64,000 nt of DNA. It comes from Urechis unicinctus. Taxonomy: Eukaryota; Annelida; Polychaeta; Xenopneusta; Urechidae. Position 1 is the first letter of the stretch. Each line of letters opens with the position of its first letter. The translations under genes were made by a program, and so were the position numbers. The notes beneath the pieces were generated by a model. The model searched no databases and was not told the origin of the DNA. It saw only the letters and a list, made by a program, of their open reading frames with translations. The DNA lies in the NCBI GenBank assembly GCA_034190875.2, contig CM067355.1, positions 31,700,684 to 31,764,683 on the forward strand, read 5' to 3'. Positions 1 to 12,128 of this stretch are shown here, in pieces.

Positions 1-760
1 TGGACATATCTGTGCCTATATTAGCGGTGGAGGAATCACTTTTCTGGCAAGCCTTACCTGATGGCATCATGACTGTGGTGGTCAGCGACACGGATTATTT
101 GGATATATTTAACCTTCTGTCTCTGTACACGACAGGACAATGGAATGCGTCAATGTCTCCAGGGTATTTTTCTGACAACAGTCGTTATGTGCATATTGCA
201 TCAGTCGAACTCAGCTGTGGCATAAATTCAAATTATTCATCACTTTATTTTACCTCCTGTCATCAAATCGTCTCGACTATTAATTTGCTGTGGTATAGTA
301 AGATTATGCGTAGACTTCCAGTTGTCTACATCTAGTCAGCGGGAGCACATGAGATTGATTGGCCAATTAACCGTAATTTGATAAACGATGTGGCTTATTA
401 TGATAATGTGCATTGTTTTGTCGGCGAGGTTGGGATTCCATGGTAACCGACATTAATGAATGTTAACGATGACCGGATGACGACAGCGAGACGTAGTGGA
501 TATCATAACGTGATGAATATCTTAACAGATTACAGACTAACTTGTCTGCATGTCGTGCATTATGTCGTTCAGGTTTAGTTGCTGTTGATGGTGTTGTCCA
601 TGGCAACGCCGTTCCATTCATGCCTACATGAAGGGGAAACCCAGAATGTGAACAAATACACCAATGAAATACCATCAATTAATTAAGTTGAAAAATATTG
701 TCACATAAATATCGGAGAGCATGAATGTCAAAAAAGCAAACAATCTCCTGAAATGCCTGT
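1..760. other. No gene recognised
   Basis: Unique-looking AT-rich sequence. The only frame of note is an open stretch of about 107 codons from base 12 on the plus strand; I recognise no family in it and see no splice pattern supporting it. Confidence 0.4.
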
Positions 761-761
761 T

Positions 762-1165
<404 letters not shown>

Positions 1166-2324
1166 CTTACTTCGGTCAGTTTCTGCTCAATATATAGCAT
1201 TACGATGTGGCTCTAGTTGCGTGTGCGTATTATAGGGGCGGAAGCGGAGACACACTGAAGCGTTAAACGCTTTGTTTGAAGCAGTTCTATTTACATGCTT
1301 ATTCGCGTGGTTTTATTTTGTACGTGGCAATATACGTGGTTTTTATGTAGATATACGTGTTAAGCACGTGTTCTATGGAGGGGTTATATTTCATATATGG
1401 CAATAAACGTGGTTTATAAGTAGATGGTTAAGCACATGTTGGAGATGGTTATACGCCTTGTGTTATGTACATTGAAGGGGTAATTGGTCGGACGGTGGTA
1501 CACTTATATACTTATATACCCAGACGTCCTGTAGTGCTAGGTTAATTCGTGTGTTTTAAAGCTGCCAATGAATCGCAAGCCATAGTTTTATAGGTGTAAA
1601 AAAAAGGGTTCGGATATGTGACTGATGACAAAGCCTTTCCAATTTCTCTATGGAGATGGTTATACACGTGGTTTTATATACAGAGTAGGCCGGGGGTGGG
1701 CGGAGCAACCGCATATCGTACGTAGTGTATGTCTGTTGATGTTTACTAGCCAGAGAAGCATGTCCAAGAGCTGCTTGGCGTGGACAAATGCTGGGAGAGA
1801 AGAGTCTCATGTCTACATCGTTAACCGCCTATATTCCCATAACAAGGCACCCTTGAGTTGGCTACGTGATGAGGTCTACTTCGTCACCACAACTACCTCT
1901 GATGAGTGCGTCTCCATGTGGCTTAGACACGTGCGTCAGATATTCACAAACAGACCGACTCTCACCGACAGAGAAGTAGTGATTGAGATGGTGTTTCATT
2001 ATTATAAAATCCTGTTAAATGTGAAGATAACATGCCTCCACTCTGCACGTGTTAATACATCCCCATGCACACAGAGGTTCCTTGTTCATCGTCCGGCAAA
2101 CCGTACCTCTGTCTATTGTGCCATACATGATCGCACTGGGACTCTCATGCCGTTCCCATACTCGACGACGTTAGCAACTTCTGGGTGGAACCACTGCTCC
2201 CGTAATCTCTTTCGAGATGGAGAAATCTGCTGTCAACACCACCCCACAATCGGAACTTCTGCCCCACTTACCGCCTATGGCAGCACCGTACGCCATACCT
2301 GTGGCTTAAACGCCCTCTTTAGAG
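1166..2324 (+). other. Unassigned stretch with a 253-codon open frame
   Basis: An open frame runs from 1625 to 2386. Its part near 1850-1975 (containing VYFVTTTTSDE and WLRHVRQIF) reads like folded protein, faintly like the end of a PH domain, but I cannot name a family or find convincing splice sites. The segment around 1500-1550 (ATATACCCAGACGTCCTGTAG) resembles the right half of the short palindromic element at 51178, so part of this area is repeat-derived. Confidence 0.25.
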
Positions 2325-3338
2325 GTGCTCAACTCGGAGGCAAGACCGAAGGAACCTGTCAGGAGACAAGACCCCCCTGCACATAGGCGCCTCGGTGACA
2401 ATGTCGCGCCGACGCCAAAACCACCGCAGCTTACCCCTCATATTCCCGAGTCATCCCAATTTGCCTCACAGGCACAGGCGAGGCTCCCGGGGGACCTAAA
2501 GCAACCACCGCGCTCGCAATCCGGATATTCGGCCGGTGAAGACACCTCCATGGACGCACTCACTCAATGGGGACACCGAAACCATCTTCCCGCTCGGTGC
2601 GGCAGGATTCTCGGCTACAGCCCTCCGACCTACCCAGACTTAACATGCCACTGGCAGACGTTAAGACCCTTCGGGACACGATCAGCACAGACTGAGACGC
2701 CTCATTACCAGTTGATTCCACCCCAGCGCCCCTTCACGACCTCATCAACGGAGCCAGCGAAGACCTCAAACGCCATTAGTACGACAACAACAACACCCTC
2801 ACAAGACGCGCGCCTTTTCTTGGCGTGCGGAGGTAAGCAGGCTCCAAATTCGTTTCATGACAATGTGATTTTGTTGCTGGGGTGCTGTGCCAGCTGAATA
2901 CGGTTGTCCTGCCGGGTTCCGAGGGGATGGTTTTTAGCCAGCCCAAAAATGCAAAACTGGAATCCATTACTCCCCATCAGTGGTGTGAACTGCCGTATTC
3001 TCTACCAATTTATTAAGGATGAGAAATTAAAAAGGCCGGGGGTTGTCAATTATCTAGGCTACACGGTCAAAAATGCACATTTGACAGAGAGGTATGCTTG
3101 GACCTCCGTGCTTCAGTACGACAAGCAATACCGTGAGCTTCAGCCTCACATCAAAATCGACTGGGAAGAAGATTGCACTCCCCTTAACCAGATAGTTTTG
3201 AGGGAGAAAACCCTTACCGCACCTTTTCTGAAGTGTTCCCCCACTTCTATCTACCGTTCCTACCGATCCCGCATCTACGGTGTGCCGCCATTACAAACGG
3301 GAGAAATGTGCAACTTTGGTGCAGGCTACAGCGTATGA
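2325..3338 (+). pseudogene. Retroelement gag-like pseudogene (frameshifted)
   Basis: The stretch is richer in GC than its surroundings. In one frame (about 2893-2985) it reads KNAKLESITPHQW; after a frame change it continues RILYQFIKDEKL, PGVVNYLGYTVK, ERYAWTSVLQYDKQYRELQ and LREKT. From memory this order of motifs occurs in gag-like proteins that precede polymerase or recombinase genes in many marine-invertebrate retroelements. The upstream part is Pro/Thr/Ser-rich, as in a gag N terminus. Because the motifs sit in different frames, the copy is broken. I see no LTRs and no polymerase beside it. The exact class (DIRS-like, Gypsy or other) is not decided. Confidence 0.45.
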
Positions 3339-3483
3339 TGGCATCATGCGGTTACCGTCGTGATTTCTTGATCATAGAAAAGTCTTATTCGGAATGTAAA
3401 AAGCCCAAGTAGCGTAATAGAATAACTGGAATACAAGGTGTGAAATATTAAACCATTTCCTGTCCTAACATGGTTTGTGTATA

Positions 3484-3564
3484 ACATGTAATTGATAGAT
3501 AAGCAGGGATATGACCCTCATTTCAGGGATATGACCCTCATTTTAGGGATATGACCCTCATTTC
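3484..3564. repeat. 21-bp tandem repeat, 3 copies
   Basis: Unit reads AGGGATATGACCCTCATTTC with near-identical copies. Confidence 0.9.
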
Positions 3565-3654
3565 ATCCAAATATACCAAGATCCTCGTCGGTGAAAAGTA
3601 TTCATACTTCACTGTCTATGAAACAGCTCAAACCTAGTTTAGACAACTTTTCTA

Positions 3655-3775
3655 ACAGGTCTACAAATCTCTCATGCGTAGTTAGTTTAAACAAATCTCT
3701 CATGCGTAGTTAGTTTAAACAAATCTCTCACGTAGTTAGTTTAAACAAATCTCTCACGCTAGTTAGTTTCGTGTT
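3655..3775. repeat. 27-29-bp tandem repeat, 4 copies
   Basis: Copies of ACAAATCTCTCATGCGTAG followed by TTAGTTTAA, with small internal deletions in the later units. Confidence 0.9.
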
Positions 3776-4140
3776 GTTGTCGATCCAGCCAACCAGAGAA
3801 AATGCTAATTCCGTTTTGGATTTTGGAATCAATTCGACAATAAAGATTGCATTTATCGGAATCGAATACATTTATTGAACCTCCTGATGCTCGAGAAAAA
3901 ATTCTTTAATTTCTGCTCGGAAAATACATTCAAACTGCTCGGCTGGTGTTCCGCAGATCTCAACTTTCCTATCCATCCTCTGCAAAACATCATCCAGTTG
4001 ATAAGGTCTCGATGTCAGAAGTAGATTTGCCTCTTGAAGCAGGTGTCAAGTTATCAAGCTCGTCATCAACTTGGCCAGACTGGTCGCCATTAGCAGTCAG
4101 GGACTGGATGGAATTCCATCCTGAAATTTTCTTCGTAATA

Positions 4141-4160
4141 TGGGATAGAATTCTATCCCA
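4141..4160. repeat. 20-bp perfect palindrome upstream of the RAG1-like gene
   Basis: The sequence equals its own reverse complement over 20 bases, centred on GAATTC, about 160 bases before the proposed start codon at 4323. Role unknown. The rest of 3776-4322 holds no recognisable gene; an 80-codon frame at 3946-4188 resembles nothing I know. Confidence 0.85.
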
Positions 4161-4322
4161 CCATCAGCAGCGTGGTTACTCAGAATGATAACTACAGTAT
4201 CCCTGTTTTCTTCGACTATTTTATATAATTTGCGTGGATCATAACGATGTTGGTTGATTGATGACGCCTGCGATCGACAAACCGGACTATCGCGCGCTGA
4301 ATTTTATGTAAACAACCCGAAA

Positions 4323-7300
4323 ATGGCGGAAAACAACGAATTCTATGCTCCAAATGGTAAGTTGAAATATGCTATTTTAATCATTTTACAAGCGCGACAT
4401 TGAAGCGAAATAACGTGTTATGTATTTGTGAGTTATCCTAGAGTTTAATGACCAAGATATATATATAATTACACCGACGATCTTTGCAAAATGTAGTGAT
4501 TAGTAGGAGCACCCGTAGTCGGGTTTCTCCCGCCATGAGCCCTTACGGACGGCTTTCGATCCCACGTTTCTCAAATCACTCTCTGTCCAAGAATTCTTGT
4601 GTGAGCTATGTCAAACTGTCAAAAAGAGTTGCATGAATACTGCATTTGTAAATTTAATTTAAAATTTTTAACAAATTACAACTTGTCTTGAGACAATTCT
4701 CAAACACTGATTAAGATTCAACCCAGAAGTAATAATAAATTAATGGCCACCATTCTTTACTAAGGTTACAGGTTCAAGCTTATCTGTAAATGCATTGACA
4801 TTAAGTAACTACTTAAGTGATGAAGGGCATGTTAATTATTCTTAGTTAAGTGCATGATTAATATAAGTGATTTAATGCATGTTAAGCAAGCTCTCTTCTC
4901 TATTTTGTGATTATTTCCTGTAGACATGGTGCATGAACAGTCTTTTTCTCCACAAACATACGAGGACTCTCACAGTGCGGTACTAGCCAAGTTATGCCGG
5001 ATTTGCGCTGAACCTGCCGTGAAATCTCCAGGGTCAAAATTTAGATTTGCTCCACAGTTCAAATCCTTCTTTGGTGTTGAAGTGACATGTGAAGACCCTG
5101 CAATCTTTCCCAATTTGCTATGTGCAAGGCATGTGACATTAATGTATCGAGTCAAAAGAGCCCAAGAAAAAGAGAAAACAATTGCTACTACTACACAGCT
5201 TGCAACATTTGTGGCGCATGACAGTATCTGCCAGCTTTGTAAGAAGTTTTCACATCCTGATATGATTGGGTCGCCAGCAAAGAGACAGAAGACAGAAGCT
5301 ATCACAACATATCGATGGACCCAATATCATGGCAAGTCAGGTTCGATTCTTGAAGAGTGCTCCAAACTTCCCCCTGAGGAAAGGGTCGACCTGATTATTG
5401 GACTGGTTAAGACTTTACCTGAGAATCATCGGGGGAAGCTATACTTTATTCTCGGTGTGTTAGAGAGAGGATCCCTTGATCAAATGATGCACAAGTCGAG
5501 TGATCAATATTCAAGCATTGATCAATTAGTGTCCCGTGTGCCACAAGATATTGTGCACAATGCTGGCTTTGCATATGTCAAGTTTCTCAGAGGACTTTGC
5601 CATATTGAATTTGGTGAACTATTGGTCAACCGAAAAGCCTATCAATTAGGGCTAGTGATGGAGCTTCTGGCAAAACTGAGGAAGGCTAGTTTTATTGGTC
5701 CCTTGTCATTCCCCATCATCATCAACGTTTTTGGAATAACAAACAGTAAACTGGCCATCAACATGATAGGCTCTGTCTCAGCCAGTGGTCAGTATGCAGC
5801 ACTTTCCCAATGGCTTGACTCCCAGGCAACAGAAAAGCCCATCTGCCCTCCTGGTGACTTAATTTGTATGTTTGACAATGAACAAATTATAGGCAAGTCC
5901 TGGAACATTTCTCCTCAAAATAAGGTCAAGGTATCGGTGATTACAACTGTCTCTGTTGTACAGCTCACTGAGACAACTATGTATCAGAATAGGAAGGATT
6001 TACATCCAGGCAAGTGGCTCAAAACCCAAGGCAATGAAGATCTTATATCTGAAATGTGTGAGCATCCAGATGGTGAAGACTCTGAATATGCTGCCTCCAT
6101 GAAAGAAATTCATCACGAACAACTCTATTTATTTGTTCAGGCAGCCATTGAGGAAGTACTGGCTGAGCAACAAGTCAAGGAAGGACAATGCATCGATACC
6201 ATCGATCAGATAGCTGCAAATGTTGATCTGGCAACCAAATTTCGACAATGCCCCTCCTGTCACCAGCAAGTCGAAAAAACAAAACGCAAGTGCACACATT
6301 GCATGGAAAAAATGCATGTTCCTGTAGAAAACAATTCAACGTGCCATATAGCGCCCAAGAAAGCTCCAACTGTAAAACGCTTTGACACTGCCGCTCTTAC
6401 AGCCCCCAAGCAAAAGCCCCGTAAACAAGCTGAGAAGAGCAGATTCGAACATGTTCCTCATGGACACAAAGAGGGCAAGTCTCACCGAACAACTATGCTG
6501 GACCCTGTATTTGTCAATCCAAACTCAGTCGACAACATTGCAAAGGTTTTGAGACATATTGGCAAAGAGGTTGGCATCTCTCGATATGGTGGCCGAGATC
6601 GACATTGGGTGGTTCTCTGCTGCGATGGCTTGCCATATGGGTTAGTGTCACAGTTAGTGAAGGACTACCGTGTCTGCCTTGTTTGTAAAAGAGGATTTAT
6701 GGGAACCAAAGCCTTCCAAAACCATGCCACTTGTGACCATCCTGAGGATGATGTTGGGTTTCTTCTTGAATTTGATTGGGTTCTACTGAAGACAGGAGAC
6801 GGTCACTATGAAATGAACTTGATCAAAACATTTGTGGAATTGAACTGGGAAACGTTCTTCAAAAGGTTGGTTTATCGAATGGGTTGGCGGTCAGACACTG
6901 CTCAACAATGTGCCAAGAAGTGTTATGATCACCATAAATCCTGGCAGTTGTTTTCTGCGTACTACTTTGGAACGCTTCAAGAACTGGTGCAGCCATATGT
7001 CCAACAGTGCTTGTGCTCTGACCAAGAACCAACACCTCAAGCCTTTTATTCATTCTGCAAGAATGTCAACAACCCCAACTTCCTCTTCATGTTCGAGATG
7101 CTGTGCCGCTATGGACAAGCGATTTTCAACTTCAGAATGGGGATAAGGCGCAATAATTGTGACTTGGTCGCATCAGCTCGTTACATGTCGAAGGAACTAT
7201 TCCACGGACGTACTCATCCCAAATACCAGTCCATAGAAATACATGACATGTTCTCCAGAATGGCAATGCCCCAGGAGCTGAGGAACTTCCTACAGAGCCA

Positions 7301-8000
7301 CGAATCTGTTTCGAAAAATGGAGAACCATCTAAAGGTCAAGGATATGACTTTATCCTTGAAGAAGATAATAAGGAAGTGAAAAGATGGATAAGAAGAGGT
7401 GTTGCATCTGACAAAACATGGCTTTCAGTTTGTCGCAACAAAGATAAACTGCAGCAGTTGCGGATGCAAGTGTTCGAAAGTATTGCTCTGACGGACTCTG
7501 ACAGTAGCCAGAGAAATGTGGATCTGTCAAGTGCTATCCTGGATTGGAGGGTTTGTCTGAGACAGACAAAATTCCTCACAGAGCCTTCAGATTCCCAGAC
7601 TTCAATAGATGGCCAAGTATTGGATTCACACCTACTAAACTTCACCTCCCTTGCGACCCGTAAAAGATCCTATCGAGTTTTGAAGTTACTTCTCTCTCAA
7701 GCGCCCCCAGATGATTCCAGTCTGAGTCACCCCATCTATGTGACACCACAAGAAAACCAGTCCTGGAATGCCCTGGAAGCCCAGTCAATTGCCACAATTG
7801 ATAATAGAATTTTAGACCTGATAGATCAAATTCAAGATGACGACGAACAGTCTAAACTACTCGACAGGTTCAGAAAGAACATTCTGGGGAAGAGGAAGGC
7901 CCTCCATATCAATTTCTTGGAAGAAGTTCTGGCCTCTATGACTGCTGACCAATTATTTAACTCAGCCACTGATCAAGTGAGTAGGAATAATCTGGTTTAG
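4323..8000 (+). CDS. RAG1-N-terminus-like, transposase-type protein
   Basis: The uninterrupted frame 4926-8000 has 1,024 codons. A 34-base upstream exon (4323-4356, beginning MAENNEF) ends at G|GTAAGT and joins the acceptor at 4923 in frame, adding 12 residues. Numbering from the Met at 4926, the N terminus has C24xxC27, then FFGVEV, then C66xxH69 and C102xxC105. This follows the RAG1 N-terminal pattern (LCRIC ... F-I-V ... C-H/C ... CxxC). Further on are a zinc ribbon at C442/C445/C456/C459, and D317 (FDNEQ), D567 (CDGLPY), C584xxC587, H600 and H605, and E629 (HYEMN). This is a plausible DDE triad with zinc ligands between the second D and E. The published Aplysia N-RAG-TP transposon, which encodes a RAG1-N-like protein, is the closest relative I can name. 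I see no TIRs, so it may be either a mobile element or a captured host gene. The end may be spliced (see the next entry). Confidence 0.8.
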
Positions 8001-8149
8001 TGGGGTAGAACTTAATGTAGCTCTATGTTTAACCATTTGGTGTGGTGACAGAAAGTAGTGGAACTGATCAAATCATGCATAGGTGGATTTGGTAATTGAC
8101 TTTCCTGATCATGAAATGATTGAACTATAATACTTTGTTTCATATGAAG

Positions 8150-8221
8150 ATGTTACAGTGATCCTGGAAAAGCTGGCTAGTGGTGGTGGTGATCGGTGGA
8201 CTGATAGCGACCAATGCTCAG
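8150..8221 (+). CDS. Possible 3' coding exon of the RAG1-like gene
   Basis: Between an AG at 8149 (or 8158) and a strong donor at 8222 (G|GTAAGT), one frame reads VILEKLASGGGDRW and TDSDQCS. Splicing from a donor at 7981 (GTG A|GTAGG) would join it in frame and replace the last seven codons and stop of the long ORF. Alternatively the ORF simply ends at 8000. A further acceptor near 8396 would add only V-D-H before a stop. Splice-site reading only. Confidence 0.3.
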
Positions 8222-8431
8222 GTAAGTTTACTTGTTGTATAGTGACTCAATACTTATCTGTAAAGGGTGTTGCATGCACTTGGCATGAAATACATATGTT
8301 AATACCTGAACAAGTGTGATAGCATTTACCAGCGTATGAATCAGAAAGACAGTGAAGATTAACTCAATAATTACTGTCTACTGTCTGATTAGTGGATCAC
8401 TAACTCGTTATGTCCTGTGCCATGAAGTCAA

Positions 8432-8822
8432 AGAAGACTCAGTCAAGCCACGCTTTGTCCTGATTCCGTATGATATCTTTCCAACGCTCCAATGTGTTGA
8501 AATCACTTCGCCCATGGTGTCCCAGTAAGAAATCTTTAAGTGCATTCTCTCGTTCTTCAACTCAACGGAGCAGTGTTTGTTTGTACGCGCCTATTTCTTC
8601 TCTGCTGATTGCATGACCAAGTGAACACCCGTGTGAGTCTTTCCAAACACTGGAAAACCGAGAAGTAGCAGCGTCCAAGGGGCTTCCGAACCTTTGAACT
8701 CCAAGAAAATCTGTTAAAGTTTTAATGGAAGTGTTTTCTCTGCTTCGCGCTGATAAGTCTGAAGTCAGTCCTCCTGTGTAACCCCGGTTCTCCGTCCCCA
8801 GTTCCGATTTGGAGAGGAACAT
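8432..8822 (-). pseudogene. Unrecognised coding-like remnant with an internal stop
   Basis: Read leftwards from 8822, an 86-codon frame (starting MFLSKSELG, ending AYKQTLLR) stops at a TGA near 8562 and continues in the same frame as VEERENALKDFLLGHHGR and FNTLERWKDII to about 8432. The protein-like composition on both sides suggests a decayed coding sequence. I recognise no family. Confidence 0.3.
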
Positions 8823-9984
8823 AAATCAATGACTTGTCTAGATTGCGAGGTGGACATTCTTTGGGCAACTGGGGCGACCTATCCAATAGCGTATCATATA
8901 TTTCAGACCGCCCTGTTTCTCCGACCGCTTATACAAACGCTCCGTGTATTTTACACTGAGATAAATGATAATCCCGAATTTCGCGGAAGGCGTTCATATC
9001 TGGCCCGGGTTGGACGTAGAATGTCTTCAGATTTGACTACGCTGATAAGTCATAAAGGCTTTCTTGACAATGTTCTCCACGCTTTCTGTCTCTTGATTGT
9101 TTACTATGGTATGGTCATCGGTCGACTAGTTCACCTCGAGCGACGCTTGCTGACTGCGTAATAGATTGATTTCGATGCTTTATGTTAAATCGGCATTGCG
9201 TAATTACTGCAATTATAATGATGTCATGGGATTTACGGTTCCTGGTATATATCGGTTGAAGATCGTGTGTTTGCTGTTCTCATACCTTGCTCATCATATT
9301 TCAGTCCCTTCTGGGCAAACTAACCGGCAAACATTGAGTCTGCTATCAATGTTTATACTTTGTTTCTGGTAGTATTTGTAAAGCAGTTGTTCTTCAGTTC
9401 ATCAGTGCTATCCTAACTATTTCAATATTGATCTGACGATGACTTTCTAATCTGATGGTGCTGCCATTCCGACTAAATCACCTGGCATGAGGTCCATTGG
9501 TTACGCGGCAGGGCTACAAGGTAATGACGTCATAATTCTCTACACGACCGCCCCGTCAAGTTGTATGTGACCACCTGAAACAACGTTCACAATGTATGCC
9601 GCTAACCGCTGTGCGCCACTCTATGAATCGGTTTTGCTCGGATGGCAGGCTATTAACCTGTTATCTATGTCTCTCTTCCGGGGCCAAAGTGTCTTCCATA
9701 AATATTATAAACACAGTAAACATATGGCTGCATAAAGCAAAAGCTCACCATACCTGCAGCGTGAAACCATATTACAAAGTGTTCAGAGACGAGCAACGTA
9801 TGTCTGATTTTAGCGACGAACAAAGGTTGCTCACGTTTGGACTGTCTTGTCATGAAACACGACCTCTCCGTGGGGACCACATACTGGTGTTCAATCGATA
9901 GAGTGTACATTTGTCAATTCAACATCGCAGAATTCAAGACTCCTTGACATCCGCACACATTGGCTAAACCTATGGCTATGATGG
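8823..9984. other. No gene recognised
   Basis: Several short open frames on both strands (110 codons at 8829-9161, 101 codons at 9596-9901) without recognisable motifs, splice sites or repeat structure. Confidence 0.35.
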
Positions 9985-10250
9985 AACAAAGCAGAAATAG
10001 CTTTTTCCATCGAGTTGTGACCCCACGGAACAGCTTACCATCCAAGATAGTTTAAGTCAGTTCATTGAACTCTTTCAAAAACCAACTCCAAGTGCATTTT
10101 AAGGACAAAGATTTGAAGTAATGTTTTAATCCTATTGTATTTGTTGTGAATCGTTGATGACCATTGGCATGACACCTATGGACGAAAAGAGGTTTTTTTT
10201 GCCCTGTCCACCATTACCACAAGGTCTCTGGTGGCCATCTTTGTAAATCT
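9985..10250 (+). repeat. Dispersed repeat, copy A
   Basis: Shares a long diverged alignment with 34020-34310 in the same orientation: shared blocks include the CGAGTTGTGACC / CGCGTTGTGACC motif, CCAAGATAG, AAGGACAAAG, CACCTATGGAC and GTGGCCATC near the end. No coding capacity; class unknown. Confidence 0.75.
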
Positions 10251-10439
10251 ACGTAAATATATACAAGAGTCAGCCGCCCACTGAGCGCGCTTCTTTATTG
10301 GGCGTCAGTGATATTGGACACAGAATTGTAGCAAACATTTAGTCCATATACATTCATAAAAGAGAAGACCAAAGGTAGTCGACTTTTGTAGATTGCTGAA
10401 GTCACCAAACACGTCACAAGCCAGAGTATGTCAAAATCG

Positions 10440-10508
10440 CCTCCTGCAGAAAATCTATGCAACCCTGCATTTCAAAGCTAACTTCACTATGGACGAATAT
10501 AGTCCCTT

Positions 10509-10541
<33 letters not shown>

Positions 10542-10835
10542 TAATTCATTTTGGGAGCGCAAAATTATATGCATTTCTATGCGCTTGAGAGTTCATGCAC
10601 GTTCCTGTTGGAATAGGTGTGTTTTTAGACTTTTCTTGAATGCTTCGATGGATTGCGCCTGGCGGAGGCTGTCATCAAGATTGTTCCACAGCCGCGGAGC
10701 AGCTGTCCTGAAAGATCTGTCACCATCATCAGAATTACATCCAGGTTCTTATCCATTATGTGTTCACACAGAAACGCAGCTCTACCAGACAATGGTGCAA
10801 TCCCATTTTGCGTCTGCAGTCGAGCTAGTATGCTG
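10440..10835. repeat. Older dispersed repeat split by a LINE insertion
   Basis: The left part (AGAAAATCT ... TTCACTATGGA) and the right part (GCAGCTCTACCAGACAATGG ... CGAGCTAGTA) are contiguous in the related copy at 14778-14916. Here they are separated by the LINE 3' end at 10509-10760. Confidence 0.65.
10509..10760 (-). mobile_element. LINE 3' end (L2/CR1-like) with (ATT)n tail
   Basis: Read on the minus strand, the frame gives GDRSFRTAAPRLWNNL, SLRQAQSIEAFKKSLK and THLFQQERA and then stops at 10593-10595. This is the typical C terminus of L2/CR1-type reverse transcriptase polyproteins. After a short 3' UTR the element ends in about ten ATT units (10509-10540), a usual L2-type tail. It is 5'-truncated. 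Confidence 0.85.
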
Positions 10836-10859
10836 TAAATTCTGAAGCCTACGTTGTCG

Positions 10860-12128
10860 ATCGTTCAAGGTTCAATAACGATTGCCTTTTCAGAATTTGT
10901 TTCATTTATGGATTTTGGTGAACAGGATTCATAATACTTCATATTTGGCCGCTCGGCTACTTTTGAATGGTTATTAAGAACCTAACTGAAGCATTTGATA
11001 AAGGCTGTGAAAATTCAGTACCATCGTGGTGTGTACGAGATGATAAGTACCTGGCTTTTTCAGAGAAATCTATAAACTTTAAATGTTATTCCATTTTGTA
11101 TGAAATCTATTGTTGTCGATGTTGAAGTAGGATGTCATGTCTTACGAGGACTGGAATAAAAATAAATCAATATGAAAACATCAGGGCCAAAACTGAATAT
11201 TACCTGAAATCTCCAACCGTTCATTGAAGTTCACTATTTAATCGTCTTCAAGGCCACAAACATCTTTCAATGCAAACACTTCAATTCAATACCTTGCATG
11301 AGTTGTGAGGTGTCATGAACGGAGTCTTGATCTCGTAGGGGATTTGGGTGGGGTCATAACGGGCATTATGTTTGGGTCATGGCGATAGGGTGAGGTCACT
11401 TTGGGATTAGGGTGAGGTCACAGCGGGGAATATGCCTTCATTAAGAACAAATCTAGGTCATTAATTCTTGCTTCTCAGCCTGCGCATGCTTGTGTAATCC
11501 AATATCTTATAAAGAATAGAGAAGTTACTTTTTCTTATTTATAAATGGTGCATAGGCAAACGTACACAGTTATCAGTACAGCGTACATATTGTTGTCCTT
11601 ATGTCCGCATATAACTGGGCGACGTGTTTCTGTTTATTACTGCACAAACAAAGACATGCGCTTCTAAATGGAATTGTTCACAATAAAATTGCCCAGCAGT
11701 TCTGCCTAAGTAATCAGACGCAAACAAGCAACGTAAAATAATGACACGCTGGACGTTGGGGAATTTAATTTTAATCCACTAGCCTGACTAACAATATTAA
11801 GAATACTCGCTCCTGGTGATTGTTAAGAGTAGACGCTATCGACAATCTGCTGTGTTACCATGGAGGCTAGAACTGGAGCCTCGATCTGGTACTCGGGGTA
11901 TTAGAGGGCTGGGTCGAGAAACCGATACTAGCTGGTGCCCCACAAGTAGCAATAGAGTGAGCAAATCCACTTGAATTCTAATCCCATTTAAATGTGACTG
12001 AAGCAATAATAAAACTACATCCAGGAATCGAGTTCCAACTCAGGGCAGCTCCAATTCAGCATGGTTTTAAGCCTAAGATTCATATATTTAGTCAAATGAA
12101 CAACAAAACTGCATCAGCTCGTTGCGAC
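10860..12128. other. No gene recognised
   Basis: AT-rich sequence. A short imperfect repeat of GGGTGAGGTCAC lies near 11340-11430. No frame over 60 codons resembles a known protein. Confidence 0.4.

Noticed and set aside
4973-4979. RSS-like heptamer (CACAGTG) near the RAG1-like gene
   Set aside because: It lies within the coding sequence with no spaced A-rich nonamer; a 7-mer match is expected by chance.
7132-7645. Minus-strand frames inside the RAG1-like ORF
   Set aside because: Shadows of the plus-strand coding sequence; no motifs or splice sites of their own.
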